Shown: positions 1-10,263 of the stretch, one piece after another
How the letters are laid out: every line of letters starts with the position of its first letter
Position numbering within the stretch: position 1 is the first letter of the stretch
Source: Anoxybacillus pushchinoensis
GTDB taxonomy: Bacteria; Bacillota; Bacilli; Bacillales; Anoxybacillaceae
Direction: 5' to 3'
Assembly: GCF_900111795.1 (NCBI RefSeq)
Contig: NZ_FOJQ01000003.1
Coordinates: 1 to 64,000 of the forward strand
Length of the DNA stretch: 64,000 nucleotides
The notes under the pieces: model-generated
What the model was told of the DNA's origin: nothing
What the model saw: only the letters and a program-made list of their open reading frames with translations
Database searches by the model: none
Program-made: the position numbers and the translations under genes

Positions 1-92
1 GAGGAGTACCCAAGTCTGGCTGAAGGGGTCGGTCTTGAAAACCGAGAGGCGTCGAAAGGCGCGCGGGGGTTCGAATCCCTCCTCCTCCGCCA
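1..92 (+). tRNA. tRNA-Ser (anticodon TGA), first base cut off
   Basis: Cloverleaf with a long variable arm typical of serine tRNA. The anticodon loop reads CTTGAAA (TGA), decoding UCA/UCN. The acceptor stem GAGGAG pairs with CTCCTC near the 3' end, and CCA is encoded at 90-92. The first G of the acceptor stem lies just outside the window, so the gene is short by one base. First member of a tRNA cluster that in Bacillaceae usually follows an rRNA operon. Confidence 0.95.
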
Positions 93-115
93 TCACTTTC
101 GTTTGCTTATATTGT

Positions 116-188
<73 letters not shown>

Positions 189-195
189 TCATTGT

Positions 196-272
196 GGCGG
201 CTATGGCGAAGTGGTTAACGCACCAGATTGTGGCTCTGGCATTCGTGGGTTCGATTCCCACTAGTCGCCCCA
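196..272 (+). tRNA. tRNA-His (anticodon GTG)
   Basis: A cloverleaf with anticodon loop TTGTGGC (GTG) and T loop GTTCGATTC. The 3' end carries an encoded CCA at 270-272. The extra 5' G typical of histidine tRNA makes the exact 5' end uncertain by one base. Confidence 0.95.
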
Positions 273-296
273 TAACATCACATTTTACTTCATTAT

Positions 297-453
297 GCGG
301 GTGTAGTTTAGTGGTAAAACCTCAGCCACGAGCGACGCTTCGTCGAGTAAACTACGAGTTGCCTCGACGCATCCATCATCTTTGAATATGCTAGTAGAGG
401 AAGAGGCATGACTGAGCGAGATGAATGTTGTTGCTTATTATAAAATTCGACGT
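297..453 (+). repeat. 157-bp tandem unit 1: tRNA-Gly 5' half plus structured tail
   Basis: Bases 297-327 are identical to the first 31 bases of the intact tRNA-Gly at 611, from the acceptor 5' strand through the D arm to the 5' side of the anticodon stem. The sequence then leaves tRNA-Gly completely. The next 126 bases hold a possible hairpin (CGTCGAG at 341-347 with CTCGACG at 363-369) and a conserved block ending GAGGAAGAGGCATG near 410. The unit repeats exactly 157 bases later. It cannot fold as a full tRNA because anticodon, T arm and acceptor 3' strand are missing. Confidence 0.85.
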
Positions 454-610
454 GCGGGTGTAGTTTAGTGGTAAAACCTCAGCCACGAGCGATGCATCGT
501 CGAGAAAGCGGCGAGTTGCCTCGACGCATCCATCTTCGTTGAGTATGCTAGTAGAGGAAGAGGCATGGTCGGGCGTGGTAAATGATTGTAGGTATACTGA
601 ATTGAAGCGT
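454..610 (+). repeat. 157-bp tandem unit 2: tRNA-Gly 5' half plus structured tail
   Basis: Second copy of the unit, again exactly 157 bases and followed directly by the intact tRNA-Gly. Bases 454-484 match the tRNA-Gly 5' half. The next 85 or so bases are close to unit 1, while the last 40 have diverged. Some differences sit in paired positions: GACG/CGTC in unit 1 becomes GATG/CGTC here, which still pairs through a G-U wobble. The equal length despite divergence suggests old tandem duplication rather than an assembly artefact. Confidence 0.85.
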
Positions 611-681
611 GCGGGTGTAGTTTAGTGGTAAAACCTCAGCCTTCCAAGCTGATGTCGTGGGTTCGATTCCCATCACCCGCT
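611..681 (+). tRNA. tRNA-Gly (anticodon TCC)
   Basis: Intact 71-base cloverleaf with acceptor GCGGGTG/CACCCGC, anticodon loop CTTCCAA (TCC) and T loop GTTCGATTC. CCA is not encoded. Its first 31 bases are repeated twice just upstream at 297 and 454. Confidence 0.97.
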
Positions 682-686
682 TACGT

Positions 687-760
<74 letters not shown>

Positions 761-788
761 TTTGTATTTCTAAATGTTATGTTTTTAT

Positions 789-863
789 TCCGCAGTAGCT
801 CAGTGGTAGAGCACTCGGCTGTTAACCGAGCGGTCGTAGGTTCGAATCCTACCTGCGGAGCCA
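789..863 (+). tRNA. tRNA-Asn (anticodon GTT)
   Basis: A cloverleaf with acceptor TCCGCAG/CTGCGGA, anticodon loop CTGTTAA (GTT), T loop GTTCGAATC and an encoded CCA at 861-863. Confidence 0.97.
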
Positions 864-866
864 TTT

Positions 867-958
867 GGAGAAGTACCCAAGTGGCTGAAGGGGACGGTTT
901 GCTAAACCGTTAGGTCGCGTTTTGCGGCGCGCGGGTTCAAATCCCGCCTTCTCCGCCA
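867..958 (+). tRNA. tRNA-Ser (anticodon GCT)
   Basis: A class II tRNA with a long variable arm. The acceptor is GGAGAAG/CTTCTCC, the anticodon loop TTGCTAA gives GCT (reads AGC/AGU), and CCA is encoded at 956-958. It is the second serine tRNA of the cluster. Confidence 0.97.
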
Positions 959-969
959 TTGCCACATAT

Positions 970-1041
970 GGCCCGTTGGTCAAGTGGTTAAGACACCGCC
1001 CTTTCACGGCGGTAACACGGGTTCGAATCCCGTACGGGTCA
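970..1041 (+). tRNA. tRNA-Glu (anticodon TTC)
   Basis: A 72-base cloverleaf with anticodon loop CTTTCAC (TTC) and T loop GTTCGAATC. CCA is not encoded. It is the last tRNA before the cluster terminator. Confidence 0.97.
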
Positions 1042-1050
1042 CTAATAAAA

Positions 1051-1086
1051 GTAGGGCTAACCTTGCAAGGTTAGCCCTACTTTTTT
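1051..1086 (+). terminator. Rho-independent terminator of the tRNA cluster
   Basis: A perfect 15-bp inverted repeat (GTAGGGCTAACCTTG at 1051-1065 and its complement to 1080) is followed by six T. It ends the tRNA transcript. The opposing czcD-like gene ends 21 bases further on, so it may also serve that gene. Confidence 0.93.
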
Positions 1087-1106
1087 GTATTAGATGCATC
1101 GTTTTT

Positions 1107-2072
1107 CTAAACATTATCCTCATTTTCGTACGGTTCACTCACGTCATTTCTCTTTTCTAAAAACTTTTTTCCATACTCGCCATGTTGATGAATAGATGGA
1201 TGTTCCACCTGAACAGTTACATGAGAGAGATTGTATTTTTCCTTTAGCAGTTCATTAATAGCTAAAATGATGCAAAACGGCTGGATGCATTCGTTGATAA
1301 GAACATGCGCTGTTAAAGAATAATGATCGGTTGAAATGGCCCAAATATGCAGTTCATGTACATCTTCAACCCCTTCAACAGCGAGAATATCGGTGCGAAT
1401 ACGCTCGATGTCAAATTGAGGGGGCACGGCATCCATTAAAATAAAATATGATTCACGAACAATTTTTGCACCGCCTATAAAAATAATAGTACCAATCACG
1501 ATGCTAATAAGCGGATCGAACATATATAGCCCTGTAAAGTAAATGAGTATGGCTGAAATAATGACACCGATGGAACTTAATAAATCACCAATGAAATGCC
1601 ATAATGCGCTTTTTACATTTAAATTTTCTTCTTCCTTTATGCTCCTACTTAAGACGATGGTTAATATGAGATTAACGACAAAACCGATCGTTGCGATCGT
1701 TAACATGAGTGAAAACTGAATGTTTTCAGGATGAATAAAACGACGAATCCCCTCAATGAAAATCCCAATAGCAATAATCATGAGCGCTAGTCCGTTCAAA
1801 AATGACGCAATAATTTCAAAACGTAAATAGCCAAACGTAAATCTTTCATTGGGAGGACGGGAAGCTAAGTAAATCGCAATCATGCTTAAGCTTAATGCAA
1901 TGACATCAGAAGCCATATGTACTGAGTCTGACAACAAGGCGAGGGAGTTGGATAAAATGCCTCCAATGATCTCCACAATCGTGAAAAAAGTTGTTAATAT
2001 CAATGTCGTCCAAAGCGCCTTTTTTGACGCAGTTTGTGCTTTCATATGTGGCAAGTGATGATAATCGTACAT
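1107..2072 (-). CDS. czcD: Cation diffusion facilitator, zinc/cobalt efflux (CzcD-like)
   Basis: A 321-residue member of the cation diffusion facilitator family, which exports Zn2+ (also Co2+/Cd2+) in exchange for protons across the cell membrane. Six hydrophobic segments fill residues 20-210. The metal site is visible as H52-x3-D56 in the second membrane segment and H159-x3-D163 in the fifth; HxxxD in both is typical of zinc-transporting members. A His-containing cytoplasmic domain follows from about 215. The ATG at 2072 has AAGGGG upstream. It is transcribed away from glgB, and palindromes in the shared 253-bp gap suggest metal-dependent repression. Family assignment is firm; the substrate is inferred. 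Confidence 0.9.
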   Translation of the reverse strand: MYDYHHLPHMKAQTASKKALWTTLILTTFFTIVEIIGGILSNSLALLSDSVHMASDVIALSLSMIAIYLASRPPNERFTFGYLRFEIIASFLNGLALMIIAIGIFIEGIRRFIHPENIQFSLMLTIATIGFVVNLILTIVLSRSIKEEENLNVKSALWHFIGDLLSSIGVIISAILIYFTGLYMFDPLISIVIGTIIFIGGAKIVRESYFILMDAVPPQFDIERIRTDILAVEGVEDVHELHIWAISTDHYSLTAHVLINECIQPFCIILAINELLKEKYNLSHVTVQVEHPSIHQHGEYGKKFLEKRNDVSEPYENEDNV

Positions 2073-2111
2073 TATGCATTCCCCTTATTTAAATTTAATA
2101 TTAAAAAATAT

Positions 2112-2152
2112 AAATAATAATTACTATAAACTAGTTTATATAATTATTATTT
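2112..2152. promoter_or_regulatory. 41-bp AT-rich near-perfect palindrome in the czcD/glgB gap
   Basis: The left arm AAATAATAATTACTATAAACT is mirrored by the right arm with one base missing, centred on ACTAGT near 2131. It lies 40-80 bases upstream of the czcD-like start and about 190 upstream of glgB. Candidate operator or promoter region for the efflux gene; the protein that binds is unknown. Confidence 0.5.
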
Positions 2153-2170
2153 GATACTCAAGTGATAATT

Positions 2171-2186
2171 ATATGAACGTTCATAT
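2171..2186. promoter_or_regulatory. Perfect 16-bp palindrome ATATGAACGTTCATAT
   Basis: An exact inverted repeat in the divergent czcD/glgB gap. TGAAC/GTTCA arms flanked by ATAT resemble operators of ArsR/SmtB metal sensors (CzrA, SmtB type), which control czcD in B. subtilis. Its central spacing is tighter than in known SmtB sites, so a TetR-type operator is also possible. Confidence 0.5.
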
Positions 2187-2337
2187 TGATTTTCATTTCG
2201 TCACATTTTTATGTGATTTGTTGAACGATGTTGAAAAATATCTTAATTTTCTTACAGGAATTTTATATAGCTTTGTGTAATATATTCAGTACGTAATTGT
2301 TTTTGGGCATTTTATTTCAGAAAGGGTGAGAAGGTGT

Positions 2338-4272
2338 ATGTTAACGATGAGTCCAACTGATTTGCAGATGCATTTATTCCATGAAGGAACATTTTATCAA
2401 AGTTATCAATTATTTGGCGCGCATTTAGTGAAACAAGATGGAACGATTGTCACTCGTTTTTGTGTATGGGCTCCACATGCTAAGGAAATTCGGCTTGTTG
2501 GAACGTTTAACAACTGGAACGGGGAACAACATAAATTAACAAAAATAAATGAACAAGGAGTATGGATGATTGTTGTCCATGAAAATTTAGAAGGGCATCT
2601 ATATAAATACGAAATTATAACAAAAGATGGACGCACCTTTCTTAAAGCTGACCCATACGCGTTTTATGCAGAAGAACGCCCCAATACTGCCTCTATTGTA
2701 TATGAATTAGATGGATATAAATGGAATGATCAGGCATGGCAAAGGAAGAAAAAACGTAAACGGGTTTATGACCAACCTATGTTTATTTATGAAGTTCATT
2801 TTGGTACATGGAAAAAGAAAGATGATGGGCAGTTTTATACATATAGGGAGATGGCAGATGAGTTAATTCCTTATGTTGTTGAACATGGATTTACTCATAT
2901 CGAGTTGTTACCACTTATTGAGCATCCGCTCGATCGCTCGTGGGGATATCAAGGAACAGGTTATTATGCTGCAACAAGTCGGTATGGAACGCCACACGAT
3001 TTGATGTATTTCATCGATCGGTGCCATCAAGAAGGAATTGGTGTCATTTTAGATTGGGTTCCTGGACATTTTTGTAAAGATGCACACGGATTGTATATGT
3101 TTGATGGTGAACCGACGTATGAATATGTGAATATGCAAGATCGCGAAAATATTGTTTGGGGAACGGCGAATTTTGACCTAGGAAAATCGGAAGTGCATAG
3201 TTTCTTAATTTCAAACGCTCTGTTTTGGCTTCGGTATTATCATATTGACGGTTTTCGTGTCGATGCTGTTGCGAACATGCTTTATTGGCCGAACAGCGAT
3301 GTGCTACATCCAAATCCATATGCGATTTCATTTTTAAAAAAGCTGAATGAAGTTGTATTTGCTTTTGATCCAAGCGTGCTAATGATTGCAGAAGATTCAA
3401 CTGATTGGCCGAAAGTAACAGCGCCGACGTATGATGGCGGGTTAGGATTTAACTATAAATGGAATATGGGCTGGATGAACGACGTGTTAAGTTATATGGA
3501 AACGGGCATGAGTGAACGAAAACATATGCATCACAAAATGACATTTTCTCTACTTTATGCTTATACGGAAAACTTTATTTTACCTTTATCCCATGACGAA
3601 GTAGTACATGGAAAAAAATCGTTGTTGAATAAGATGCCCGGCGATTATTGGGATAAATTCGCCCAACTTCGCTTGCTTTACGGCTATTTTATGACTCATC
3701 CAGGAAAAAAACTATTATTTATGGGTGGAGAGTTCGGACAGTTTGATGAGTGGAAAGATTTAGAACAACTCGACTGGGTGCTATTTGATTTTGATATGCA
3801 TCGAAAAATGGATGATTACGTGAAATCCCTCACGTATTTTTATAAAAAACAAAAGGCACTATATGAATATGATCATGATCCAAATGGGTTTGAATGGATT
3901 GATGTGAACAACGCTGAACAAAGTATTTTTTCTTTTATTCGGCGCGGAAAAAAAGAGGAAGATACGCTAATTGTTGTTTGTAACTTCACAAATGTTGTAT
4001 ATGACAATTACAAAATTGGTGTGCCATTTCTGACATCATATCGGGAAGTATTCAACAGCGATGATGTGATGTACGGTGGTGCGGGACATATAAACAAAAA
4101 GCCACTTAAGGCATGTGAAGAACCATATCACGGAAAGCCGTACCACATTCGAATGACGATTCCGCCGTATGCTATCACTATTTTACGGCCAACTAGAAAA
4201 AGAGAAGGGAAGGAAAGCTATGGTACGAAAAAAGTGCGTCGCTATGCTGCTCGCAGGGGGACAGGGAAGTAG
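2338..4272 (+). CDS. glgB: 1,4-alpha-glucan branching enzyme GlgB
   Basis: A 644-residue glycoside hydrolase family 13 enzyme that makes alpha-1,6 branches in glycogen. An N-terminal CBM48 region (about 25-115) is followed by the (beta/alpha)8 domain. Visible motifs are DWVPGHF, the nucleophile in DGFRVDAV, the acid Glu in LMIAEDST and the transition-state Asp in [11 protein letters not shown] chose the ATG at 2338, with AAAGGGTGAG upstream, because it matches the usual short lead before the conserved NPTDL-like motif; a GTG at 2326 sits too close to that site. First gene of glgBCDAP. Its last 17 codons overlap the start of glgC, giving an unusual basic tail. Confidence 0.95.
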   Translation: MLTMSPTDLQMHLFHEGTFYQSYQLFGAHLVKQDGTIVTRFCVWAPHAKEIRLVGTFNNWNGEQHKLTKINEQGVWMIVVHENLEGHLYKYEIITKDGRTFLKADPYAFYAEERPNTASIVYELDGYKWNDQAWQRKKKRKRVYDQPMFIYEVHFGTWKKKDDGQFYTYREMADELIPYVVEHGFTHIELLPLIEHPLDRSWGYQGTGYYAATSRYGTPHDLMYFIDRCHQEGIGVILDWVPGHFCKDAHGLYMFDGEPTYEYVNMQDRENIVWGTANFDLGKSEVHSFLISNALFWLRYYHIDGFRVDAVANMLYWPNSDVLHPNPYAISFLKKLNEVVFAFDPSVLMIAEDSTDWPKVTAPTYDGGLGFNYKWNMGWMNDVLSYMETGMSERKHMHHKMTFSLLYAYTENFILPLSHDEVVHGKKSLLNKMPGDYWDKFAQLRLLYGYFMTHPGKKLLFMGGEFGQFDEWKDLEQLDWVLFDFDMHRKMDDYVKSLTYFYKKQKALYEYDHDPNGFEWIDVNNAEQSIFSFIRRGKKEEDTLIVVCNFTNVVYDNYKIGVPFLTSYREVFNSDDVMYGGAGHINKKPLKACEEPYHGKPYHIRMTIPPYAITILRPTRKREGKESYGTKKVRRYAARRGTGK

Positions 4273-5392
4273 GTTAAGTTCATTAACAAAAAATTTAGCT
4301 AAGCCCGCTGTGCCGTTTGGAGGAAAGTATCGCATTATTGATTTTACGTTAAGTAATTGCGCCAATTCCGGTATTGATACAGTTGGCGTGCTGACTCAAT
4401 ATCAACCGCTAGAGTTAAATACGTATATTGGAATTGGTAGTGCATGGGATTTGGATCGGAAACATGGAGGGGTGGCCGTTCTTCCACCGTATGCAGAATC
4501 TTCTGAAATGCGGTGGTATAAAGGAACAGCAAACGCGATTTATCAAAATCTAAACTATTTAGAGCAATACGATCCGGAGTATGTGCTCATTCTTTCAGGT
4601 GACCATATTTATAAAATGAACTATGCGCATATGCTACAATACCATATCGAGAAAAAGGCAGATGTGACGATTTCTGTTATTGAAGTGCCATGGGAAGAAG
4701 CGAGTCGTTTTGGCATTATGAACACAAATGAGGAGATGGAAATTGTTGAGTTTGAAGAAAAGCCAGCTCATCCGAAAAATAATTTAGCCTCCATGGGCAT
4801 TTATATTTTTAAATGGTCTGTTTTAAAAGAATATTTGGAAATGGACAATCGCAACGATCGTTCGAGTCATGATTTTGGCAAGGATATTATCCCTTTACTT
4901 ATCGATGAAAAAAAGCGACTTGTTGCCTATCCATTTAAAGGATATTGGAAAGATGTCGGTACAGTAAAGAGTTTATGGGAAGCAAATATGGATTTACTCG
5001 AAGATACCCCGGCATTAAACTTATTCGATCATACGTGGCGCATTTATTCTGTCAATCCGAATGAGCCACCGCAATATATTGCTCCATATGCGCAAGTAAA
5101 AGAATCTTTAGTGAATGAAGGATGCATTGTTGAAGGGCATGTAGAGCATTCTGTATTGTTCCAAGGGGTGCACATTGCACAAGGTGCAACGGTAAAAGAT
5201 TGCGTTGTTATGCCCAATGCGGTTATTGGGAAAAATGTATACATTGAAAAAGCGATTGTTCCACCGAACATAGAAATTCCAGACGGAACTTCCATTTATG
5301 CTAGTTCATCTGAAGGGGAAGTCATTCTTGTAACAGAGGGGCTTTTGGGACATTTTTCAGAGAGAGAGGATGAAAAGCTGTGGGAAAATTAA
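4220..5392 (+). CDS. glgC: Glucose-1-phosphate adenylyltransferase, catalytic subunit GlgC
   Basis: A 390-residue enzyme making ADP-glucose and pyrophosphate from ATP and glucose-1-phosphate, the committed step of glycogen synthesis. The nucleotidyltransferase loop [10 protein letters not shown] (about residues 10-19) and [15 protein letters not shown] are intact. The sugar-phosphate region FEEKP and a C-terminal left-handed beta-helix follow. The ATG at 4220 has AAGGGAAGGAAAG before it and lies 53 bases inside glgB; it is the first start that keeps the nucleotide-binding loop near the N-terminus. It overlaps glgD by 13 bases, so the two subunits are probably translationally coupled. Confidence 0.95.
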   Translation: MVRKKCVAMLLAGGQGSRLSSLTKNLAKPAVPFGGKYRIIDFTLSNCANSGIDTVGVLTQYQPLELNTYIGIGSAWDLDRKHGGVAVLPPYAESSEMRWYKGTANAIYQNLNYLEQYDPEYVLILSGDHIYKMNYAHMLQYHIEKKADVTISVIEVPWEEASRFGIMNTNEEMEIVEFEEKPAHPKNNLASMGIYIFKWSVLKEYLEMDNRNDRSSHDFGKDIIPLLIDEKKRLVAYPFKGYWKDVGTVKSLWEANMDLLEDTPALNLFDHTWRIYSVNPNEPPQYIAPYAQVKESLVNEGCIVEGHVEHSVLFQGVHIAQGATVKDCVVMPNAVIGKNVYIEKAIVPPNIEIPDGTSIYASSSEGEVILVTEGLLGHFSEREDEKLWEN

Positions 5393-6402
5393 TGCTTGGG
5401 GTCATTGATGCTACAACATATAAGAAGGAAATGAACGATTTAACGCTCCAGCGTTCGATTGCGGCTGTCCCGTTTGCTGGGCGTTACCGATTAATCGATT
5501 TTGTTTTGTCGAATATGGTAAACTCATGTATTGAAAGTGTCGCTATTTTTCCAAAGTATCAATATCGCTCGTTAATGGATCATCTTGGTTCGGGGAAAAA
5601 TTGGGATTTGAACCGAAAACGTGATGGATTATTTTTTTTTCCTTCGCCTGATCTTCCGATTTCCCATATCGGCTCGTTTCAACATTTTCAACAACATATT
5701 GACTACTTTTTGAGAAGCACGCAAAAATACGCTCTCATTTGCAATAGCTATACAGTATGTAACATTGATTATGAAGAAGTGTTAAAGCGTCATATTACCA
5801 ACCGTTGCGACATTACCCGCATATGTCATCGTGGTCAATCACTTGATATGTTTATTTTAGAAACATCATTGTTGCTTGATTTAATTGCAAATCAACAAAA
5901 CAATCGTTACCAAAGTATTGTCGACGTCGTCAATGATGAAACGAACGGATTAACGGTATGCGACTATGAATATAATGGGTACGTTGCGATCATCGATAGC
6001 ATCGAGCGTTATTTTTATCATAGTTTGGAGCTTCTTCAACCAGATGTGTGGAAACAGTTGTTTTTAAAAGGGAGACCTATTTATACGAAAGTAAAAGATG
6101 AACCACCGACAAAGTATACATCGCACGCTTGCGTTCGCAATGCGATGATTGCGAACGGATGCATCATTGAAGGAAAAGTTGAAAATAGCATTATTTCGAG
6201 GGCAGTTAAAATCGGAAAAGGAACTGTTGTCCAAAATAGTGTTGTCATGCAAAAAAGTCAAATTGGAGAAAATTGTTACCTCGAGTATGTCATCATAGAT
6301 AAAGATGCTCGTATTGGCGATGGCGTTCAATTGATCGGGACGCCGAAGGAGCCAATCGTCATTCGAAAAGGGACAATACAAGGAGCGCTGATGAAATCGT
6401 GA
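5380..6402 (+). CDS. glgD: Glucose-1-phosphate adenylyltransferase-like subunit GlgD
   Basis: A 340-residue paralogue of GlgC that forms a heteromer with it in Bacillus and stimulates activity. The fold markers [13 protein letters not shown] and [10 protein letters not shown] are kept, but the glycine-rich GGxGxRL loop of catalytic subunits is missing: the N-terminus reads [12 protein letters not shown]. This fits a regulatory or non-catalytic subunit. It starts at the GTG at 5380, inside the end of glgC and preceded by AGAGAGGATG. The stop overlaps the GTG of glgA. Confidence 0.93.
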   Translation: MGKLMLGVIDATTYKKEMNDLTLQRSIAAVPFAGRYRLIDFVLSNMVNSCIESVAIFPKYQYRSLMDHLGSGKNWDLNRKRDGLFFFPSPDLPISHIGSFQHFQQHIDYFLRSTQKYALICNSYTVCNIDYEEVLKRHITNRCDITRICHRGQSLDMFILETSLLLDLIANQQNNRYQSIVDVVNDETNGLTVCDYEYNGYVAIIDSIERYFYHSLELLQPDVWKQLFLKGRPIYTKVKDEPPTKYTSHACVRNAMIANGCIIEGKVENSIISRAVKIGKGTVVQNSVVMQKSQIGENCYLEYVIIDKDARIGDGVQLIGTPKEPIVIRKGTIQGALMKS

Positions 6403-7853
6403 AAGTGTTATTTGTTGTATCAGAATGTGTACCATTTGTGAAAACAGGCGGTTTAGCCGATGTTGCTGGTGCGCTACCAAAAGAGCTGAAAAAGCTCGGA
6501 ACCGATGTGCGTGTCATGTTGCCGAAATATGGATTGATTCCGCAACATATGCGTCAAAAAATGAAAAAAATAGCTGAACTCGTTGTTCGCGTTGGCTGGA
6601 GAAGGCAATATTGTGGAATTGAACAGTTAGAACATGAAGGAATCACATACTATTTCGTCGACAACGAATATTATTTTAAACGCGATTCATTGTATGGGCA
6701 TTACGATGATGGCGAGCGTTTTTCATATTTTTGCCGGGCCGTTCTGGACTGTCTTCCGGTCATCGACTTTCAGCCAAATGTCATTCATTGTCATGATTGG
6801 CATACAGGAATGATCCCGTTTTTGTTGCGTGAAGAATATATGAGAAATTCATTTTACGCACAGATAAAAACGGTATTTACAATTCATAATTTGCAGTTCC
6901 AAGGCATTTTTCCACGCGAAATTTTGGGGGACTTGCTAAATTTAAGCGACCGCTATTTTTCAATTGAACATTTAGAGTTTTACGGACATGTCAGTTTTAT
7001 GAAAGGGGCGCTCGTCTCCGCACATCTGATCACTACTGTTAGTCCGACGTATAAAGAAGAGATTCAAACACCGTATTACGGTGAGCGGCTTGACGGACTG
7101 TTGCGTGCGCGAAGCTCACATTTAGTTGGTATTTTAAATGGGATTGATGATGGAATATATAATCCGAAAAAGGACCCATATATTGCAGTGCCATATGATG
7201 TGACGACGATTGCGCGAAAAAGCATAAATAAACGGGCGCTTCAACAACATTTTTCGTTACCGTCAGAGGAAGATGTTCCGGTAATTGCGATCGTTTCGAG
7301 ATTAACAAAGCAAAAAGGGTTGGATTTGGTCAAATGTGTATTTCATGAAATCATTGCTGAACACGTGCAAATGATTATTCTCGGAACAGGAGAGTGGGAA
7401 TTTGAACATTTCTTTCACGAAATGGCAATGACGTATCCGGATCGTGTGCGGGTATATATCGGCTTCTCGGAGCAGCTTGCCCATCAGATTTATGCCGGTG
7501 CTGATATGTTTTTAATGCCATCTCAGTTTGAGCCGTGCGGTCTTGGGCAGCTCATTGCGATGCGTTACGGGGCTGTGCCGATCGTCCGAGAAACAGGTGG
7601 ATTAAACGATACGGTGCAGTCATTTAACGAATTCACGAAAGAAGGAACAGGTTTTACGTTTAAAAACTTTAACGCCCATGACATGTTATATACGATTCAA
7701 CGAGCTCGTTCATTTTATGAACAAAAAGAAATATGGGAAAAAATTATAGAACAGGCGATGAGTCGCGACTACAGTTGGGCCAAATCAGCATTTAAATACA
7801 ATCAATTATACGACGAACTAATGGCTGGGAGTGACATCTATGTTCACGAATAA
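6399..7853 (+). CDS. glgA: Glycogen synthase GlgA (ADP-glucose)
   Basis: A 484-residue GT5-family synthase transferring glucose from ADP-glucose to the non-reducing end of alpha-1,4-glucan. The ADP-glucose motif KTGGLADV is at residues 16-23, and the GT-B C-terminal domain has [11 protein letters not shown] and the EPCGLGQL motif carrying the catalytic glutamate. The GTG start at 6399 shares bases with the glgD stop (GTGA), with AAGGAG at 6380. Fourth gene of the glycogen operon. Confidence 0.95.
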   Translation: MKVLFVVSECVPFVKTGGLADVAGALPKELKKLGTDVRVMLPKYGLIPQHMRQKMKKIAELVVRVGWRRQYCGIEQLEHEGITYYFVDNEYYFKRDSLYGHYDDGERFSYFCRAVLDCLPVIDFQPNVIHCHDWHTGMIPFLLREEYMRNSFYAQIKTVFTIHNLQFQGIFPREILGDLLNLSDRYFSIEHLEFYGHVSFMKGALVSAHLITTVSPTYKEEIQTPYYGERLDGLLRARSSHLVGILNGIDDGIYNPKKDPYIAVPYDVTTIARKSINKRALQQHFSLPSEEDVPVIAIVSRLTKQKGLDLVKCVFHEIIAEHVQMIILGTGEWEFEHFFHEMAMTYPDRVRVYIGFSEQLAHQIYAGADMFLMPSQFEPCGLGQLIAMRYGAVPIVRETGGLNDTVQSFNEFTKEGTGFTFKNFNAHDMLYTIQRARSFYEQKEIWEKIIEQAMSRDYSWAKSAFKYNQLYDELMAGSDIYVHE

Positions 7854-10227
7854 AGAAGAGTTTAAACAGACATTTTTAAAACGATTAGAAATGATGTACG
7901 GAAAACGTTTTTGGGAGTCAACCGTTCTTGATCAATACAATACGTTAGGTCATATGATTCGAGAGTATATTAGCAAACATTGGATTCAGACGAACGAACG
8001 ATACCGTGCTGAGCATAAAAAGCAAGTATATTATTTATCGATTGAATTTTTGTTGGGACGGTTGCTAGGAAGTAACTTAATGAATCTTGGCATACGAGAT
8101 GTTGTCGAAGAAGGGTTGAAAGAACTAGGGATTGAATTGAGCCACATTGAAGAAGTCGAAATCGATGCGGGACTAGGAAATGGAGGGCTTGGGCGCCTAG
8201 CTGCTTGTTTTTTAGACTCGCTTGCTTCGCTTGACTTGCCCGGGCATGGTCAAGGTATTCGATATAAGCATGGGTTGTTTGATCAAAAAATTGTAAATGG
8301 TTATCAAGTCGAACTCCCGGAACAATGGTTGCGTCATGGAAACGTTTGGGAAGTGAAAAAAGAGGATTTAGCGGTAGAAGTCAATTTTTGGGGGAAAGTG
8401 GAATGCTACGAACAAAACGGTCGGTTAACGTTTCGACATTATGATACGGAAAAAGTGATGGCCGTCCCTTACGATATGCCTGTTATCGGATATGATACGA
8501 CGACTGTAAATACGTTGCGACTATGGAGTGCCGAGCCTGCCAAATTTCCGCTTCATAAGCATGTGATGCAATATAAAAGGGAAACGGAAGCAATTTCTGA
8601 ATTTTTATACCCTGATGACACGAATGATGAAGGGAAAATTTTAAGACTAAAACAACAATATTTTCTTGTTGCTGCAAGTATCGGGAGCATTGTACGTGAT
8701 TATCGTCAGCGGTACGGACATTTACATCATTTCCATCGCCACGTAGCTATTCATGTGAATGACACGCATCCTGTATTAGCGATTCCAGAACTTATGCGCA
8801 TCTTGCTAGATGAGGAAGGAATGGGATGGGACGAAGCGTGGCATATTACGACGAATACGATTTCTTATACGAATCATACAACATTATCTGAAGCGTTAGA
8901 AAAATGGCCAATCTACATTTTTCAACCACTTTTGCCGCGAATTTATATGATTGTGCAAGAAATTAACGAACGGTTTTGTCGTGATTTATGGAATCGATAT
9001 CCTGGTGATTGGAAAAGGATTGAGGAGATGGCCATCATTGCTCACGGATTAGTGAAGATGGCTCATTTAGCAATTGTAGGAAGTTATAGTGTAAATGGGG
9101 TCGCGAAAATCCACTCTGAAATTTTAAAGCATCGCGAAATGAAATGGTTTTATGAGTATTTTCCAGAAAAATTTAATAATAAAACGAACGGTATTACACA
9201 TCGACGTTGGCTATTAAAAGCGAATGATCAACTTTCCACACTCATTAGCGAAGCCATTGGAACAGAATGGATAAAACAACCAGATCAGCTCATTCAACTA
9301 AAAAAGTATACAACGGATCGCTCGTTTCAAGAGCAATTGGCAAAAGTGAAGCACTTCCATAAACAACAATTAGCAACATATATTCAAGAAAAAACAGGGG
9401 TTATTGTGGATGATTCGTCGATTTTTGATGTGCAAGTGAAGCGGCTGCATGCATATAAACGGCAGTTGTTAAATGTGTTGCATATTATGCATTTATATAA
9501 TCGTCTAAAAGAAGATGAGCATTTTGCCATGCATCCGCGCACGTTCATTTTTGGCGCAAAAGCATCACCGGGATATCATTATGCGAAACGAATCATTAAG
9601 TTAATTAATTCCGTGGCGCAAAAAGTGAATGGTGATGAGCAAATTAACGGGCGATTAAAAGTCATTTTTTTAGAAAATTACCGTGTTTCGTTAGCAGAAA
9701 AGATTTTTCCAGCTGCTGATGTGAGCGAACAAATTTCGACAGCTAGTAAAGAAGCATCTGGAACGGGAAATATGAAATTCATGATGAACGGAGCGATTAC
9801 GATTGGAACACTTGACGGGGCAAATATTGAAATTTTAGAGCGCGTTGGTCATGATAATATGTTTATTTTTGGGTTAACCGCGGAAGAAGTGTTGCATTAT
9901 TATGCAAATGGCGGTTATCATTCGTATGAATATTATCATCATGATCAGCGCATTCATCAAGTGGTCAACCAACTTGTGAATGGCTTTTTCCCTGATGCAT
10001 ACGACCATTTTGAACCGATTTACGATTCGTTGCTCGCCCATAATGATCAATATTTTGTTTTGCGCGATTTTGCATCGTATGCTGATGCGCAACAGCGGGT
10101 TGGGACAACGTATGAAAATCGCAATAAATGGCTAGAAATGAGCGTCGTAAACATCGCTTGTTCGGGATATTTTTCAAGCGACCGAACCATTGAAGAATAT
10201 GCTCACGACATTTGGCGCATTCACTAG
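7840..10227 (+). CDS. glgP: Glycogen phosphorylase GlgP
   Basis: A 795-residue GT35 enzyme that releases glucose-1-phosphate from glycogen using phosphate and pyridoxal phosphate. The N-terminal half has the conserved [17 protein letters not shown] stretch, and the PLP-lysine motif [10 protein letters not shown] lies near residue 645. The ATG at 7840 is preceded by GGGAGTG at a good distance; the in-frame GTG at 7831 lacks such a site. It overlaps the end of glgA by 14 bases. Last gene of glgBCDAP, followed by two hairpins. Confidence 0.95.
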   Translation: MFTNKEEFKQTFLKRLEMMYGKRFWESTVLDQYNTLGHMIREYISKHWIQTNERYRAEHKKQVYYLSIEFLLGRLLGSNLMNLGIRDVVEEGLKELGIELSHIEEVEIDAGLGNGGLGRLAACFLDSLASLDLPGHGQGIRYKHGLFDQKIVNGYQVELPEQWLRHGNVWEVKKEDLAVEVNFWGKVECYEQNGRLTFRHYDTEKVMAVPYDMPVIGYDTTTVNTLRLWSAEPAKFPLHKHVMQYKRETEAISEFLYPDDTNDEGKILRLKQQYFLVAASIGSIVRDYRQRYGHLHHFHRHVAIHVNDTHPVLAIPELMRILLDEEGMGWDEAWHITTNTISYTNHTTLSEALEKWPIYIFQPLLPRIYMIVQEINERFCRDLWNRYPGDWKRIEEMAIIAHGLVKMAHLAIVGSYSVNGVAKIHSEILKHREMKWFYEYFPEKFNNKTNGITHRRWLLKANDQLSTLISEAIGTEWIKQPDQLIQLKKYTTDRSFQEQLAKVKHFHKQQLATYIQEKTGVIVDDSSIFDVQVKRLHAYKRQLLNVLHIMHLYNRLKEDEHFAMHPRTFIFGAKASPGYHYAKRIIKLINSVAQKVNGDEQINGRLKVIFLENYRVSLAEKIFPAADVSEQISTASKEASGTGNMKFMMNGAITIGTLDGANIEILERVGHDNMFIFGLTAEEVLHYYANGGYHSYEYYHHDQRIHQVVNQLVNGFFPDAYDHFEPIYDSLLAHNDQYFVLRDFASYADAQQRVGTTYENRNKWLEMSVVNIACSGYFSSDRTIEEYAHDIWRIH

Positions 10228-10263
10228 CAAAAAAGGGATTGTGGCATTAGCTCACAACTTTCC

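Noticed and set aside
297-610. Regular 157-bp repeat as a CRISPR array
   Set aside because: The repeats are 157 bp with only two units and no short spacers; each begins with tRNA-Gly sequence, so a CRISPR array does not fit.
2406-3400. Minus-strand open frames inside glgB and other long genes
   Set aside because: They lie opposite well-supported conserved genes and lack ribosome sites or recognisable domains; the same holds for most antisense frames in the window.
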